Positions 1 through 6,078 of a stretch of DNA of 7,725 nucleotides are shown here, piece by piece (position 1 is the first letter of the stretch; each line of letters begins with the position of its first letter). The DNA comes from Synechococcus sp. PL34863bin_39 (lineage in GTDB: Bacteria > Cyanobacteriota > Cyanobacteriia > PCC-6307 > Cyanobiaceae), in the NCBI GenBank assembly GCA_011523155.1, contig WTHL01000272.1:1-7725 (forward strand). Direction: 5' to 3'. Both the position numbers and the translations under genes were made by a program. The notes beneath the pieces are model-generated. The model did not search any database. It was not told the origin of the DNA and saw nothing but the letters and a program-made list of their open reading frames with translations.

Positions 1-960
1 GCATGGTCCAAGCAACTGATGCAGGAGGCCGGAGTCCCCACCGCAGGTCACTGGTCCGTCAACAGCGCTGAAGAAGGCCTCGCCCTCATGGATCAGGTCC
101 AGCGCCCCCTCGTGGTGAAAGCCGACGGACTTGCCGCTGGCAAGGGGGTCACCGTGGCCACGACCATCAACGAAACCGTTGATGCCATCCGCGAAGCATT
201 CGGAGGGCGCTTCGGCTCTGCCGGAGATCGGGTGGTCCTGGAGGAATGCCTTTCCGGGCCGGAGGTGTCCGTCTTCGCCCTATGCGACGGAGAGCGGATG
301 GTGATCCTGCCTCCCGCGCAGGATCACAAGCGGCTTCTTGAGGGCGACCGAGGCCCCAACACGGGCGGCATGGGGGCCTATGCGCCTGCACCGCTGCTGA
401 ACGATGAAGGTCTCAATCAGGTGCGACAGCTGGTGCTGGAACCAACGCTCCAGGCCCTTCGCACCCGCGGGATCAACTACAGGGGCGTGATCTACGCCGG
501 CCTGATGCTGACGCCCACAGGGCCCCAGGTGATCGAATTCAACTGCCGGTTCGGAGACCCTGAGTGTCAGACCCTGATGCCGTTGATGGGGCCGGAGCTG
601 GCTCAGGTTCTCCAGGCTTGCGCACTCGGACGCCTCGACCTGGCACCGGACCTCTTGATTGGATCCGATTGCAGCGTCTGCGTCGTGGCAGCGGCTGCGG
701 GATACCCCGATGCGCCCCGAAAAGGTGATGCCATCTCCGTGCAGCTCAGGGATGCAGCGTCTCACCAACTGTTTCACGCCGGGACGCGACTCGATGCGGA
801 GGGCAATCTTGTGACCTCCGGAGGCCGCGTTCTGACGATGACCGCACAGGGCGGCGATTTCGACAACGCCTTCGCAACTGCCTACGAGGCGCTGGAGCAG
901 GTGAACTTCGACGGCATGCAGTACCGGCGGGATATCGGGCACCAGGTGCGTCGCCCCTAG
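1..960 (+). CDS. purD: Phosphoribosylamine-glycine ligase (GARS), 5' end cut by window
   Basis: PurD joins glycine to 5-phosphoribosylamine using ATP, the second step of de novo purine synthesis, in the cytoplasm. The reading frame is open from base 1, giving 319 visible residues. PurD is usually about 420-440 residues, so roughly the first 110 (the N-terminal domain) lie outside the window. Visible signatures include the ATP-grasp stretch KADGLAAGKG (visible residues 40-49), a DHKR...GPNTGGMGAY block (about 107-127), and the metal/ATP-binding EFNCRFGDPE (179-188). The C-terminal domain follows, with the typical GGRVLT and ...YRRDIGHQ ending. The TAG stop is at 958-960. Only 25 bp separate it from nblS, so the two are probably co-transcribed. 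I see no frameshift or missing motif. The identification is firm; only the true start is unknown. Confidence 0.97.
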   Translation, partial: AWSKQLMQEAGVPTAGHWSVNSAEEGLALMDQVQRPLVVKADGLAAGKGVTVATTINETVDAIREAFGGRFGSAGDRVVLEECLSGPEVSVFALCDGERMVILPPAQDHKRLLEGDRGPNTGGMGAYAPAPLLNDEGLNQVRQLVLEPTLQALRTRGINYRGVIYAGLMLTPTGPQVIEFNCRFGDPECQTLMPLMGPELAQVLQACALGRLDLAPDLLIGSDCSVCVVAAAAGYPDAPRKGDAISVQLRDAASHQLFHAGTRLDAEGNLVTSGGRVLTMTAQGGDFDNAFATAYEALEQVNFDGMQYRRDIGHQVRRP

Positions 961-985
961 TCTCGTTCTGGCGCCGATCGGAGCG

Positions 986-3043
986 ATGGTTCCCAGCACA
1001 CCCCCATCTCCAGCCGCTGCCGCTGGTAGTGAAGCCTCCAGCTGGTGGGCACGTGTCGGCAGCTGGTGGGCTGAGTTCAGCCTCCAGACCAAGCTGCTCG
1101 CCATTGCGACTCTGGTCGTGAGCCTGATGATGACGGGCATCACGTTCTTTGCCCTCAACGGGATTCAGCGTGATGCCGTCCTCAACGACACGCGCTACGC
1201 CCGAGACCTCGGCCTGCTCCTGGCCGGCAATGTGAGTGAGCTGGTGGAGCAGGGTCAGGATCGCGAGCTCGCCAACGTGGCTGAGAAGTTCTGGCGATCT
1301 AGCTCGAGTCTCCGCTACATCTTCTTCGCCGATCCAGAGGGAGTTGTCTACCTCGGCATTCCGATCAGCGGCAATGCCACCGATGCCAGCAGCGATCTGC
1401 GGCTGACACGTCGGCTGGAACTCCCGCCCGAGCTGCAGACACGACCGCAGAGCCCCCTGGTCCGTCAGCACCTCACACCCCAGGGCAAGGTCACGGATGT
1501 CTTCGTCCCCCTGGTGCGCAATGGCAACTACCTGGGCGTCCTGGCTCTGGGCGTGAATCCCAGTGAAACCGGACTGGCCAGCGCCGCACTGACGCGGGAG
1601 GTGACCGTTGCGGTCTTCATCTCCATCTGGGTGCTGGTGATCCTGGGGGCCGTGTTCAACGCCCTCACGATCACACGGCCGGTGAAGGAACTTCTGCGAG
1701 GCGTGAGACGCATCGCAACGGGCGATTTTCAAACCCGGATCGGCTTGCCGGTTGGAGGCGAGCTGGGTGAGCTGCTGGATGGCTTCAACGCGATGGCATC
1801 CCAGCTCCAGGCCTACGACGCCGCCAACATCGAGGAGCTGACAGCAGCACAGGTCAAACAGGCCTCCCTGATCGCGACGATGGCGGACGGCGCTGTTCTA
1901 CTCGATGAGCAGGGCCGGATTGTTCTGGCCAATCCGACATCACGCCGCCTGTTCCGCTGGGAAGGGCGCAACCTCGAAGGCCAGGACTTTCTCGGAGAAC
2001 TTCCCGAGCTGCTGGCGGTGGAGCTGCACAGCACCCTCGATGCCGTTCTCACCAGCGCCTCTGACAGCAATGAGCTTCGGAGCAGTTCGGGAGAACCGCC
2101 TCGGACCCTGAGATTCGTCTTCCAGGCGGTGCGCGATGCGAGCGGGGAAAGCCTCAAAGGCATTGCCGTGACGATCCAGGACCTCACACGGGAGGTGGAA
2201 TTGAATGCCGCCCAGAGTCGTTTCATCAGCAACGTCTCGCACGAACTGCGCACACCGCTCTTCAACATCAAGAGCTATGTGGAAACGCTCCACGATCTTG
2301 GTGACCAGCTCAGTGCCGATGAACAGAAGGAGTTCCTGGGTGTCGCCAACGACGAAACCGACCGGCTGACACGTCTGGTGAATGACGTTCTCGACCTTTC
2401 CCGACTGGAGTCGGGACGCACCGTTCAGTTCGAACCGATCTGCCTGCGTCCAGCCATGGAACAGACGCTTCGAACGTACCGCCTCAATGCTGAAGATCGA
2501 CAGGTCGAGCTCATCCTTGATGTGGCGGAGGACCTGCCTGAAGCCCTCGGCAACTGGGACCTGCTGCTGCAGGTTCTGGACAACCTGGTGGGCAATGCCC
2601 TGAAGTTCAGCCGGCCGGGAGGCCCACTGATGCTTCGGGCCTATCCCTGGCCGGACACCTGTCAGGTCCAGGCGCCTGCCCTGACCGACAGTGATGAGGG
2701 CCCCACCTGCGCCCTCACCTCACCACTCCCGAAACTGCGTGTTGAGATTGCCGACACGGGATGCGGGATCAGTGAAGCCGACCAGCAACGCATTTTCGAC
2801 CGGTTCTATCGCGTTGAGAACGCCGTCCACACCGAGGTGGGCACAGGCCTTGGCCTCTCGATCGTGCGCGGCATCGTTGAGAAACACGGCAGCACCGTGC
2901 GCATGATGAGTGAACTCGATGTCGGCACAACTTTCTGGTTCGACCTGCCCCTTGCTGTCTCCGACAAAGACGAGGTGGAGCTCCAGTCAGAACGACGGAA
3001 TCGTCAGCAACAGATCGATCTCGAAGGTGAACTCAGCGCCTGA
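986..3043 (+). CDS. nblS: NblS/Hik33/DspA-type membrane sensor histidine kinase
   Basis: This is a 685-residue transmembrane histidine kinase. Domains in order: a short Trp-rich cytoplasmic N-terminus; membrane helix 1 (about 37-57); an extracytoplasmic sensor region (about 58-203); membrane helix 2 (about 205-227); HAMP (about 228-281); PAS (about 290-400); HisKA with SHELRTPL and phospho-acceptor His419; and an ATPase domain with N-box LVGNALKFS (Asn537), G1 DTGCGIS (590-596), F-box FDRFYR (604-609) and G2 GTGLGLSIV (619-627). In other cyanobacteria this architecture is NblS/Hik33/DspA, which responds to high light, nutrient and redox stress and signals to RpaB. That role is assigned here by family, not seen. 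The ATG at 986 is chosen because it leaves room for a complete first helix. A GGAG at 980-983 lies only 2 nt before it, closer than usual. It follows purD by 25 bp and converges on kaiC with a 29-bp gap. A Pro/Asp/Cys-bearing insert (about 551-582) lies between the N and G1 boxes. Confidence 0.93.
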   Translation: MVPSTPPSPAAAAGSEASSWWARVGSWWAEFSLQTKLLAIATLVVSLMMTGITFFALNGIQRDAVLNDTRYARDLGLLLAGNVSELVEQGQDRELANVAEKFWRSSSSLRYIFFADPEGVVYLGIPISGNATDASSDLRLTRRLELPPELQTRPQSPLVRQHLTPQGKVTDVFVPLVRNGNYLGVLALGVNPSETGLASAALTREVTVAVFISIWVLVILGAVFNALTITRPVKELLRGVRRIATGDFQTRIGLPVGGELGELLDGFNAMASQLQAYDAANIEELTAAQVKQASLIATMADGAVLLDEQGRIVLANPTSRRLFRWEGRNLEGQDFLGELPELLAVELHSTLDAVLTSASDSNELRSSSGEPPRTLRFVFQAVRDASGESLKGIAVTIQDLTREVELNAAQSRFISNVSHELRTPLFNIKSYVETLHDLGDQLSADEQKEFLGVANDETDRLTRLVNDVLDLSRLESGRTVQFEPICLRPAMEQTLRTYRLNAEDRQVELILDVAEDLPEALGNWDLLLQVLDNLVGNALKFSRPGGPLMLRAYPWPDTCQVQAPALTDSDEGPTCALTSPLPKLRVEIADTGCGISEADQQRIFDRFYRVENAVHTEVGTGLGLSIVRGIVEKHGSTVRMMSELDVGTTFWFDLPLAVSDKDEVELQSERRNRQQQIDLEGELSA

Positions 3044-3060
3044 TCACCAGTCAAAACCAC

Positions 3061-3080
3061 AGGATTGGGACTTCAATCCT
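3061..3080 (-). terminator. Possible kaiC terminator hairpin at the nblS/kaiC junction
   Basis: A perfect 7-bp inverted repeat, AGGATTG (3061-3067) and CAATCCT (3074-3080), has a 6-nt loop and overlaps the kaiC stop codon (3073-3075). Read on the minus strand the stem is followed by TGTGGTTTT, which holds only a four-T run. This is a weak intrinsic terminator at best for kaiC. On the plus strand no T-run follows, so it does not look like an nblS terminator. A third copy of GGATTG at 3083-3088 can pair with the same CAATCC (3074-3079), giving an alternative hairpin inside the kaiC coding end. Confidence 0.35.
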
Positions 3081-4611
3081 CGGGATTGACTCCCCGAACA
3101 ATGCGCGACAGCTCACTGCGCTCATCGGTGGTGACGCGATGGGGAACACCACTGATGATGCGCTCGAAATTCGAGAAGGAGTCTTTGATCTCTGGACCAT
3201 TTCCAGTAATTACAAATTCCCGAATCCCCTTGTCATGCCAGGAACCCCGCATCTTGAAGACATTCAGAGCTCGAGCCATTTCACCGTGAATTTCCACATA
3301 CTGAAGCAGAAGGATCGTATCGGTGATTGTGGAGATATGGGAATCAGTGATCGAATGACTCCCCATGAATTCTTCGGATGTATTTGTGAAAAAGCCAGCG
3401 ATTTCTTCCTGCTTGGCATAACCGGTAACACCAATCACAAACTGACGGAAGGCATTGTGACTGACACCCCGAGCGAGAGCTGAGAGTGAATCGATCGCCA
3501 TTCTGGATGGCTTGAACTGACTGATCTCGGTTTTAATGATCTGGAGGTGATCTTCCAGTCCCGTTGATTCGGGGTAGGCGCAAATGATCTTGAGCAATCC
3601 ATCCTGCTCCATCTGTTCAAAATCAATCCCCCAGCTCGTGGCATTGCGCAACAGCTGCGCGCGTGATTCCTCATAGGCGAAAAGAATTGCCCGCTCCTTG
3701 TTCCGGCAGGCATCTTCGATGAATTTTGACACCAGAAGGGTCTTGCCCGTTCCCGTCGCACCGGTGGCCAGAATGATGGAATCCTTGAAAAACCCTCCAC
3801 CGCACATCTCATCGAGTCGCGGCACCCCAGAACTGATGCGCACGTTCGAAGAACGCTGGGTGAGGCGCATGGCGCCGAGGGGGAAGATGCTGATGCCGTG
3901 GGCGCCCATGGTGAAGGGAAACTCGCCCTTCATATGGGTGGTGCCCCGCAGCTTGAGGATCTCCACGGTGCGACGGCGACGCTCACCCTCCAGCACATTG
4001 CGGAGGATCACGACATTGTCAGAGACGAACTCCTCAACCCCGTAACGGGCGATCGGACCGTATTCATCGATCCGCTCTGTAGTCATCACGGTGGTGACAC
4101 CGATTTCCTTGAGGCGGGCGATCAACCGGAAAATCTCCCTGCGCACAACAAACACCGCGTCGTACTGCTGGAAGACAGCGGTGATGGAGTCGATCGCGAC
4201 CCGCTTGGCCTTGTATTTGCGGATGGCGTAGTGAATACGCTCGATCAACCCAGAGAGGTCGAAACTGCCGGCAACATCTTGGCCATCAGGATCGGGAGAT
4301 GCATCAAGGATGAACAGCTTGTCCTGCTCGACCATTTCCTGAAGATTCCAACCGAAACTTGCCGCATTTCGGAGAATATCGAGCGGAGACTCCTCAAAAG
4401 TGACGAAAATGCCAGGCTCATCAAAGTGAGCAATGCCGTTATGAAGAAAATGGAGAGAAAAGACGGTTTTCCCTGTTCCAGATGTGCCACTGATCAGGGT
4501 GCTGCGACCGATCGGCAGACCACCCTGACAGACGTCATCAAAGCCCTCGATCCCGGTCGGGAGCTTCTGGACCTGCATCTGAGGTGAACCAGTAGAACCT
4601 GAGATCTGCAT
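3073..4611 (-). CDS. kaiC: Circadian clock ATPase/kinase KaiC
   Basis: KaiC is the central clock protein, a hexameric double-ring ATPase that phosphorylates and dephosphorylates itself over the day. The 512 residues hold two RecA-like halves. CI has Walker A GTSGTGKT (42-49) and catalytic Glu pair 73-74. CII has Walker A GATGTGKT (284-291), Glu pair 314-315 and the phosphorylation motif DSHIST with Ser427 and Thr428 (S431/T432 in S. elongatus numbering, a constant offset of 4). The C-terminal A-loop region that KaiA uses (about 483-493) and the tail are present. The S. elongatus protein has 519 residues; this one is 4 shorter at the N-terminus and 3 shorter at the C-terminus. The ATG at 4611 has no Shine-Dalgarno just upstream, and Met12 is a possible alternative start. 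It lies 65 bp after kaiB in the same operon. GC is about 43-45% across most of 3181-3540 and about 45-50% at 4321-4500, against about 62% at 3841-4020. Confidence 0.98.
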   Translation of the reverse strand: MQISGSTGSPQMQVQKLPTGIEGFDDVCQGGLPIGRSTLISGTSGTGKTVFSLHFLHNGIAHFDEPGIFVTFEESPLDILRNAASFGWNLQEMVEQDKLFILDASPDPDGQDVAGSFDLSGLIERIHYAIRKYKAKRVAIDSITAVFQQYDAVFVVRREIFRLIARLKEIGVTTVMTTERIDEYGPIARYGVEEFVSDNVVILRNVLEGERRRRTVEILKLRGTTHMKGEFPFTMGAHGISIFPLGAMRLTQRSSNVRISSGVPRLDEMCGGGFFKDSIILATGATGTGKTLLVSKFIEDACRNKERAILFAYEESRAQLLRNATSWGIDFEQMEQDGLLKIICAYPESTGLEDHLQIIKTEISQFKPSRMAIDSLSALARGVSHNAFRQFVIGVTGYAKQEEIAGFFTNTSEEFMGSHSITDSHISTITDTILLLQYVEIHGEMARALNVFKMRGSWHDKGIREFVITGNGPEIKDSFSNFERIISGVPHRVTTDERSELSRIVRGVNPED

Positions 4612-4624
4612 GACAACAACGGGT

Positions 4625-4675
4625 TGATTAAACGCTAATCAGGAATGGCGGCACAGGCGGACAGGCATGCCTCCT
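4625..4675 (-). promoter_or_regulatory. kaiB-kaiC spacer: Shine-Dalgarno, 9-codon ORF and hairpin
   Basis: Immediately after the kaiB TAA the minus strand carries a perfect AGGAGG (4675-4670), then one base, then an ATG. That ATG opens a 9-codon ORF, MPVRLCRHS, ending in TGA (4668 to 4639). The ATG sits inside a 10-bp perfect palindrome, AGGCATGCCT (4663-4672). The TGA falls in the first arm of a 6-bp dyad, TGATTA and TAATCA around a 5-nt loop (4625-4641), which ends 13 nt before the kaiC ATG. The 1-nt gap between AGGAGG and ATG is too short for normal initiation, so translation of the mini-ORF is doubtful. The elements themselves are plain in the sequence; a role in setting KaiC translation is inference. 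Confidence 0.4.
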
Positions 4676-4676
4676 C

Positions 4677-5036
4677 TTAAGAATCAGCCGGAGCTTTGTC
4701 TGCGTCCGACAACGAATCCATCAGAGAGGAGCCCAACGGGCTGTCCGACAGCTCGTCGTATAGGAGATCAAGACCGATCAAGACACGCTCGCGATCCGAG
4801 AGGTCGCCGATGATGCGGCGAACCGGCGGCGGAAGAATTTTTGAAAGCGTCGGTGTCGCGAGAATTTTGTCCTCTTCCGCCAGCTGCGGATTCTTGAGAA
4901 CATCGATCACTTTCAGCGCGTAGACACCCTTGAACTCAGTTTCAAGAATGTTGCGAAGGGTTTTCAGCGCTCGCATTGAATTTGGCGTATTCCCGGCAAC
5001 ATAAAGCTTGAGAATGTAGGTCTTGCGTGGACTCAT
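4677..5036 (-). CDS. kaiB: Circadian clock protein KaiB
   Basis: KaiB is the fold-switching clock protein that binds the CI ring of phosphorylated KaiC in the evening phase and captures KaiA. The 119 residues open with [20 protein letters not shown] and keep the thioredoxin-like core, including [20 protein letters not shown] (43-62) and [19 protein letters not shown] (75-93). The residues whose mutation locks the switched fold in other cyanobacteria are all in wild-type form here: Tyr7, Gly88 and Asp90. S. elongatus KaiB has 102 residues; the excess here is a Ser/Asp-rich C-terminal tail (about 95-119). The start overlaps the kaiA stop as ATGA (5033-5036), and a perfect AGGAGG lies 7 nt upstream. 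The gene is clearly in one transcription unit with kaiA and kaiC. GC falls to about 45-50% over 4861-5040. Confidence 0.98.
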   Translation of the reverse strand: MSPRKTYILKLYVAGNTPNSMRALKTLRNILETEFKGVYALKVIDVLKNPQLAEEDKILATPTLSKILPPPVRRIIGDLSDRERVLIGLDLLYDELSDSPLGSSLMDSLSDADKAPADS

Positions 5037-5914
5037 GACGACGCCTCCTGATTGAACTGTTCAGACCGTGCAAGCTGGGCTTCAGTGGGAATCGAACGGC
5101 GGTACATCTCGCAGAGATGGGCCATCACATCCAGGAGGGCCAGGCGATAGTCCTGCAGAAAATCGTTCTTATGCCCCTCAAGTCTGAGCTTCTTCCAGAA
5201 GTCGTCAATCAGGTTCATGTGGATTTCAACGGCACGGGTGATGGGTAGATCACCGAAAAAGGCGGTGTTCACAAAGCTCTCAAGGGCCTGATTGGCCGCA
5301 GCGGGATCACGGAAGTAACCGAGCAGCAGATCGCGATAGGTCCTCTCCAGCGACTTCAGGAGCTCCTGCTGTTCTCCGGGGGGAAGGTTGCTCAGAAAAC
5401 GGGAGGGGTCACGCTTGTAAAAGACCCCGAGATAACCGAGGCGTTCCTGCAGGCGGTTGGTCAATTTCCAGGCACTGGCCTCGACTGCGATCCCACCTGC
5501 CACATCCAGGGCCTTGCCGTCTGCCTGGCGTTCACCCTTCTGACCATGCCGAAGGAAGCGCGAAATGGCGGCATCGACGTTGTACCCCAACTGCTCCAGC
5601 TGATCCACAGGGAGGTGAACCTCCTCGGGGTGGTAGTCAACCCGCCCCATCACCTCACCGACGACAACGGCGGGGAAGAGCAGATCTGCATCCAGCAGAG
5701 ACCGGCGCAAATCCGGCACCAGAAGCGACTGCTCGATCACCACAGCATCCACGGCTTCTCGCTGTTGCTCCAGGGCAGCCTGCAGATCCGAAATCCCGGC
5801 CGTCTGCCCCAGATCCACCGTGGTGTAGCGATTAGCGGGGAGCCAGGAACGACAGGCATTCACAAGCTCGGGAGTTTTCAGAAGCAGAGCGATGGCGAGG
5901 GCTGGACCATTCAT
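5033..5914 (-). CDS. kaiA: Circadian clock protein KaiA
   Basis: KaiA binds the KaiC C-terminal A-loop and promotes KaiC autophosphorylation. The 293 residues comprise an N-terminal pseudo-receiver domain (about 1-125), a short variable linker (about 125-150), and a C-terminal helical bundle (about 152-277). The bundle carries the family's best conserved stretches: [21 protein letters not shown] (154-174), [22 protein letters not shown] (212-233), and [22 protein letters not shown] (255-276). S. elongatus KaiA has 284 residues, so this is full length with a short C-terminal extension after RRSIP. The ATG at 5914 places the first beta strand (ALAIALLL) as in the family. No good Shine-Dalgarno precedes it. 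It is the first gene of a kaiABC unit, divergent from rplU. I recognised no -10/-35 pair upstream. Confidence 0.97.
   Translation of the reverse strand: MNGPALAIALLLKTPELVNACRSWLPANRYTTVDLGQTAGISDLQAALEQQREAVDAVVIEQSLLVPDLRRSLLDADLLFPAVVVGEVMGRVDYHPEEVHLPVDQLEQLGYNVDAAISRFLRHGQKGERQADGKALDVAGGIAVEASAWKLTNRLQERLGYLGVFYKRDPSRFLSNLPPGEQQELLKSLERTYRDLLLGYFRDPAAANQALESFVNTAFFGDLPITRAVEIHMNLIDDFWKKLRLEGHKNDFLQDYRLALLDVMAHLCEMYRRSIPTEAQLARSEQFNQEASS
5044..5049 (-). promoter_or_regulatory. Strong ribosome binding site of kaiB inside kaiA
   Basis: On the minus strand AGGAGG lies inside the last codons of kaiA with a 7-nt spacer to the kaiB ATG (5036-5034), an ideal Shine-Dalgarno arrangement. With the 4-bp ATGA overlap it indicates that kaiB can be translated both independently and by coupling to kaiA. 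It also fixes the kaiB start. kaiA, rplU and kaiC have no comparable site. Confidence 0.8.
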
Positions 5915-5983
5915 CCCGCACTGGGAGGTTCTCTCTCGATCTTGACGAAAGGGAATCCGAAGGTGGAAGATCTTTGTTTGTCT

Positions 5984-6010
5984 TTCGATTGCGGTTCAGG
6001 CCGAATCGAA
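5984..6010. repeat. 27-nt dyad (hairpin) between kaiA and rplU
   Basis: TTCGATT (5984-5990) pairs perfectly with AATCGAA (6004-6010), and the stem continues inward with CGG (5992-5994) and CCG (6001-6003) around a TTCAGG loop. The only defect is one bulged G at 5991, so the stem has 10 base pairs. An alternative, mutually exclusive stem pairs CCGA (6001-6004) with TCGG (6012-6015). It could be an operator dyad in DNA or a leader hairpin in the rplU or kaiA transcript; the sequence does not decide. Confidence 0.5.
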
Positions 6011-6020
6011 CTCGGTTCAG
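5992..6020. repeat. Direct repeat CGGTTCAG, 21-bp spacing
   Basis: The octamer CGGTTCAG occurs at 5992-5999 and again at 6013-6020, exactly 21 bp apart, about two helical turns. Two copies on the same DNA face would suit a dimeric regulator. The first copy lies in the loop side of the dyad at 5984-6010, the second just outside it. I do not recognise the motif as a known cyanobacterial box. Confidence 0.45.
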
Positions 6021-6078
6021 TCGCGGAGGCCACCTCCGATGATTCCCGGCTTCGAGCCTGATCGCGTCACCTATTCCA

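Larger units (their letters stand above)
5915..6078. promoter_or_regulatory. Divergent kaiA/rplU intergenic region
   Basis: This 164-bp spacer must hold the start signals for kaiA (minus strand) and rplU (plus strand). I could not identify a convincing sigma-70 promoter on either strand: TTGACG at 5942-5947 resembles a -35, but no good -10 follows at normal spacing. What is visible is a dyad (5984-6010), a pair of CGGTTCAG octamers (5992-5999 and 6013-6020), and a GATCTT (5938-5943)/AAGATC (5967-5972) inverted pair. Sequence matching an RpaB HLR1-type TTACA repeat was not seen. Confidence 0.55.

Noticed and set aside
1041..1069. Two exact copies of GCTGGTGG, the E. coli Chi sequence (1041-1048 and 1062-1069)
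   Set aside because: Chi specificity is that of enterobacterial RecBCD; in this GC-rich cyanobacterial coding sequence the octamers are explained by the SWWA codon repeat.
280..1158. Long minus-strand open frame opposite purD and the start of nblS
   Set aside because: It is antisense to two well-conserved genes, has no recognisable motif, and arises from GC-rich codon structure on the opposite strand.
746..1732. 328-codon minus-strand open frame opposite purD/nblS
   Set aside because: It is His/Arg/Ala-rich low-meaning translation, typical of an antisense shadow; no domain is recognisable.
3898..4587. 229-codon plus-strand open frame opposite kaiC
   Set aside because: kaiC on the other strand is unmistakable and highly conserved; the antisense frame shows no family features.
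5942..5970. TTGACG (5942-5947) as a -35 box of an rplU promoter
   Set aside because: The hexamer at 17-bp spacing is GGAAGA, a poor -10, and no better one is visible nearby, so no promoter is called.
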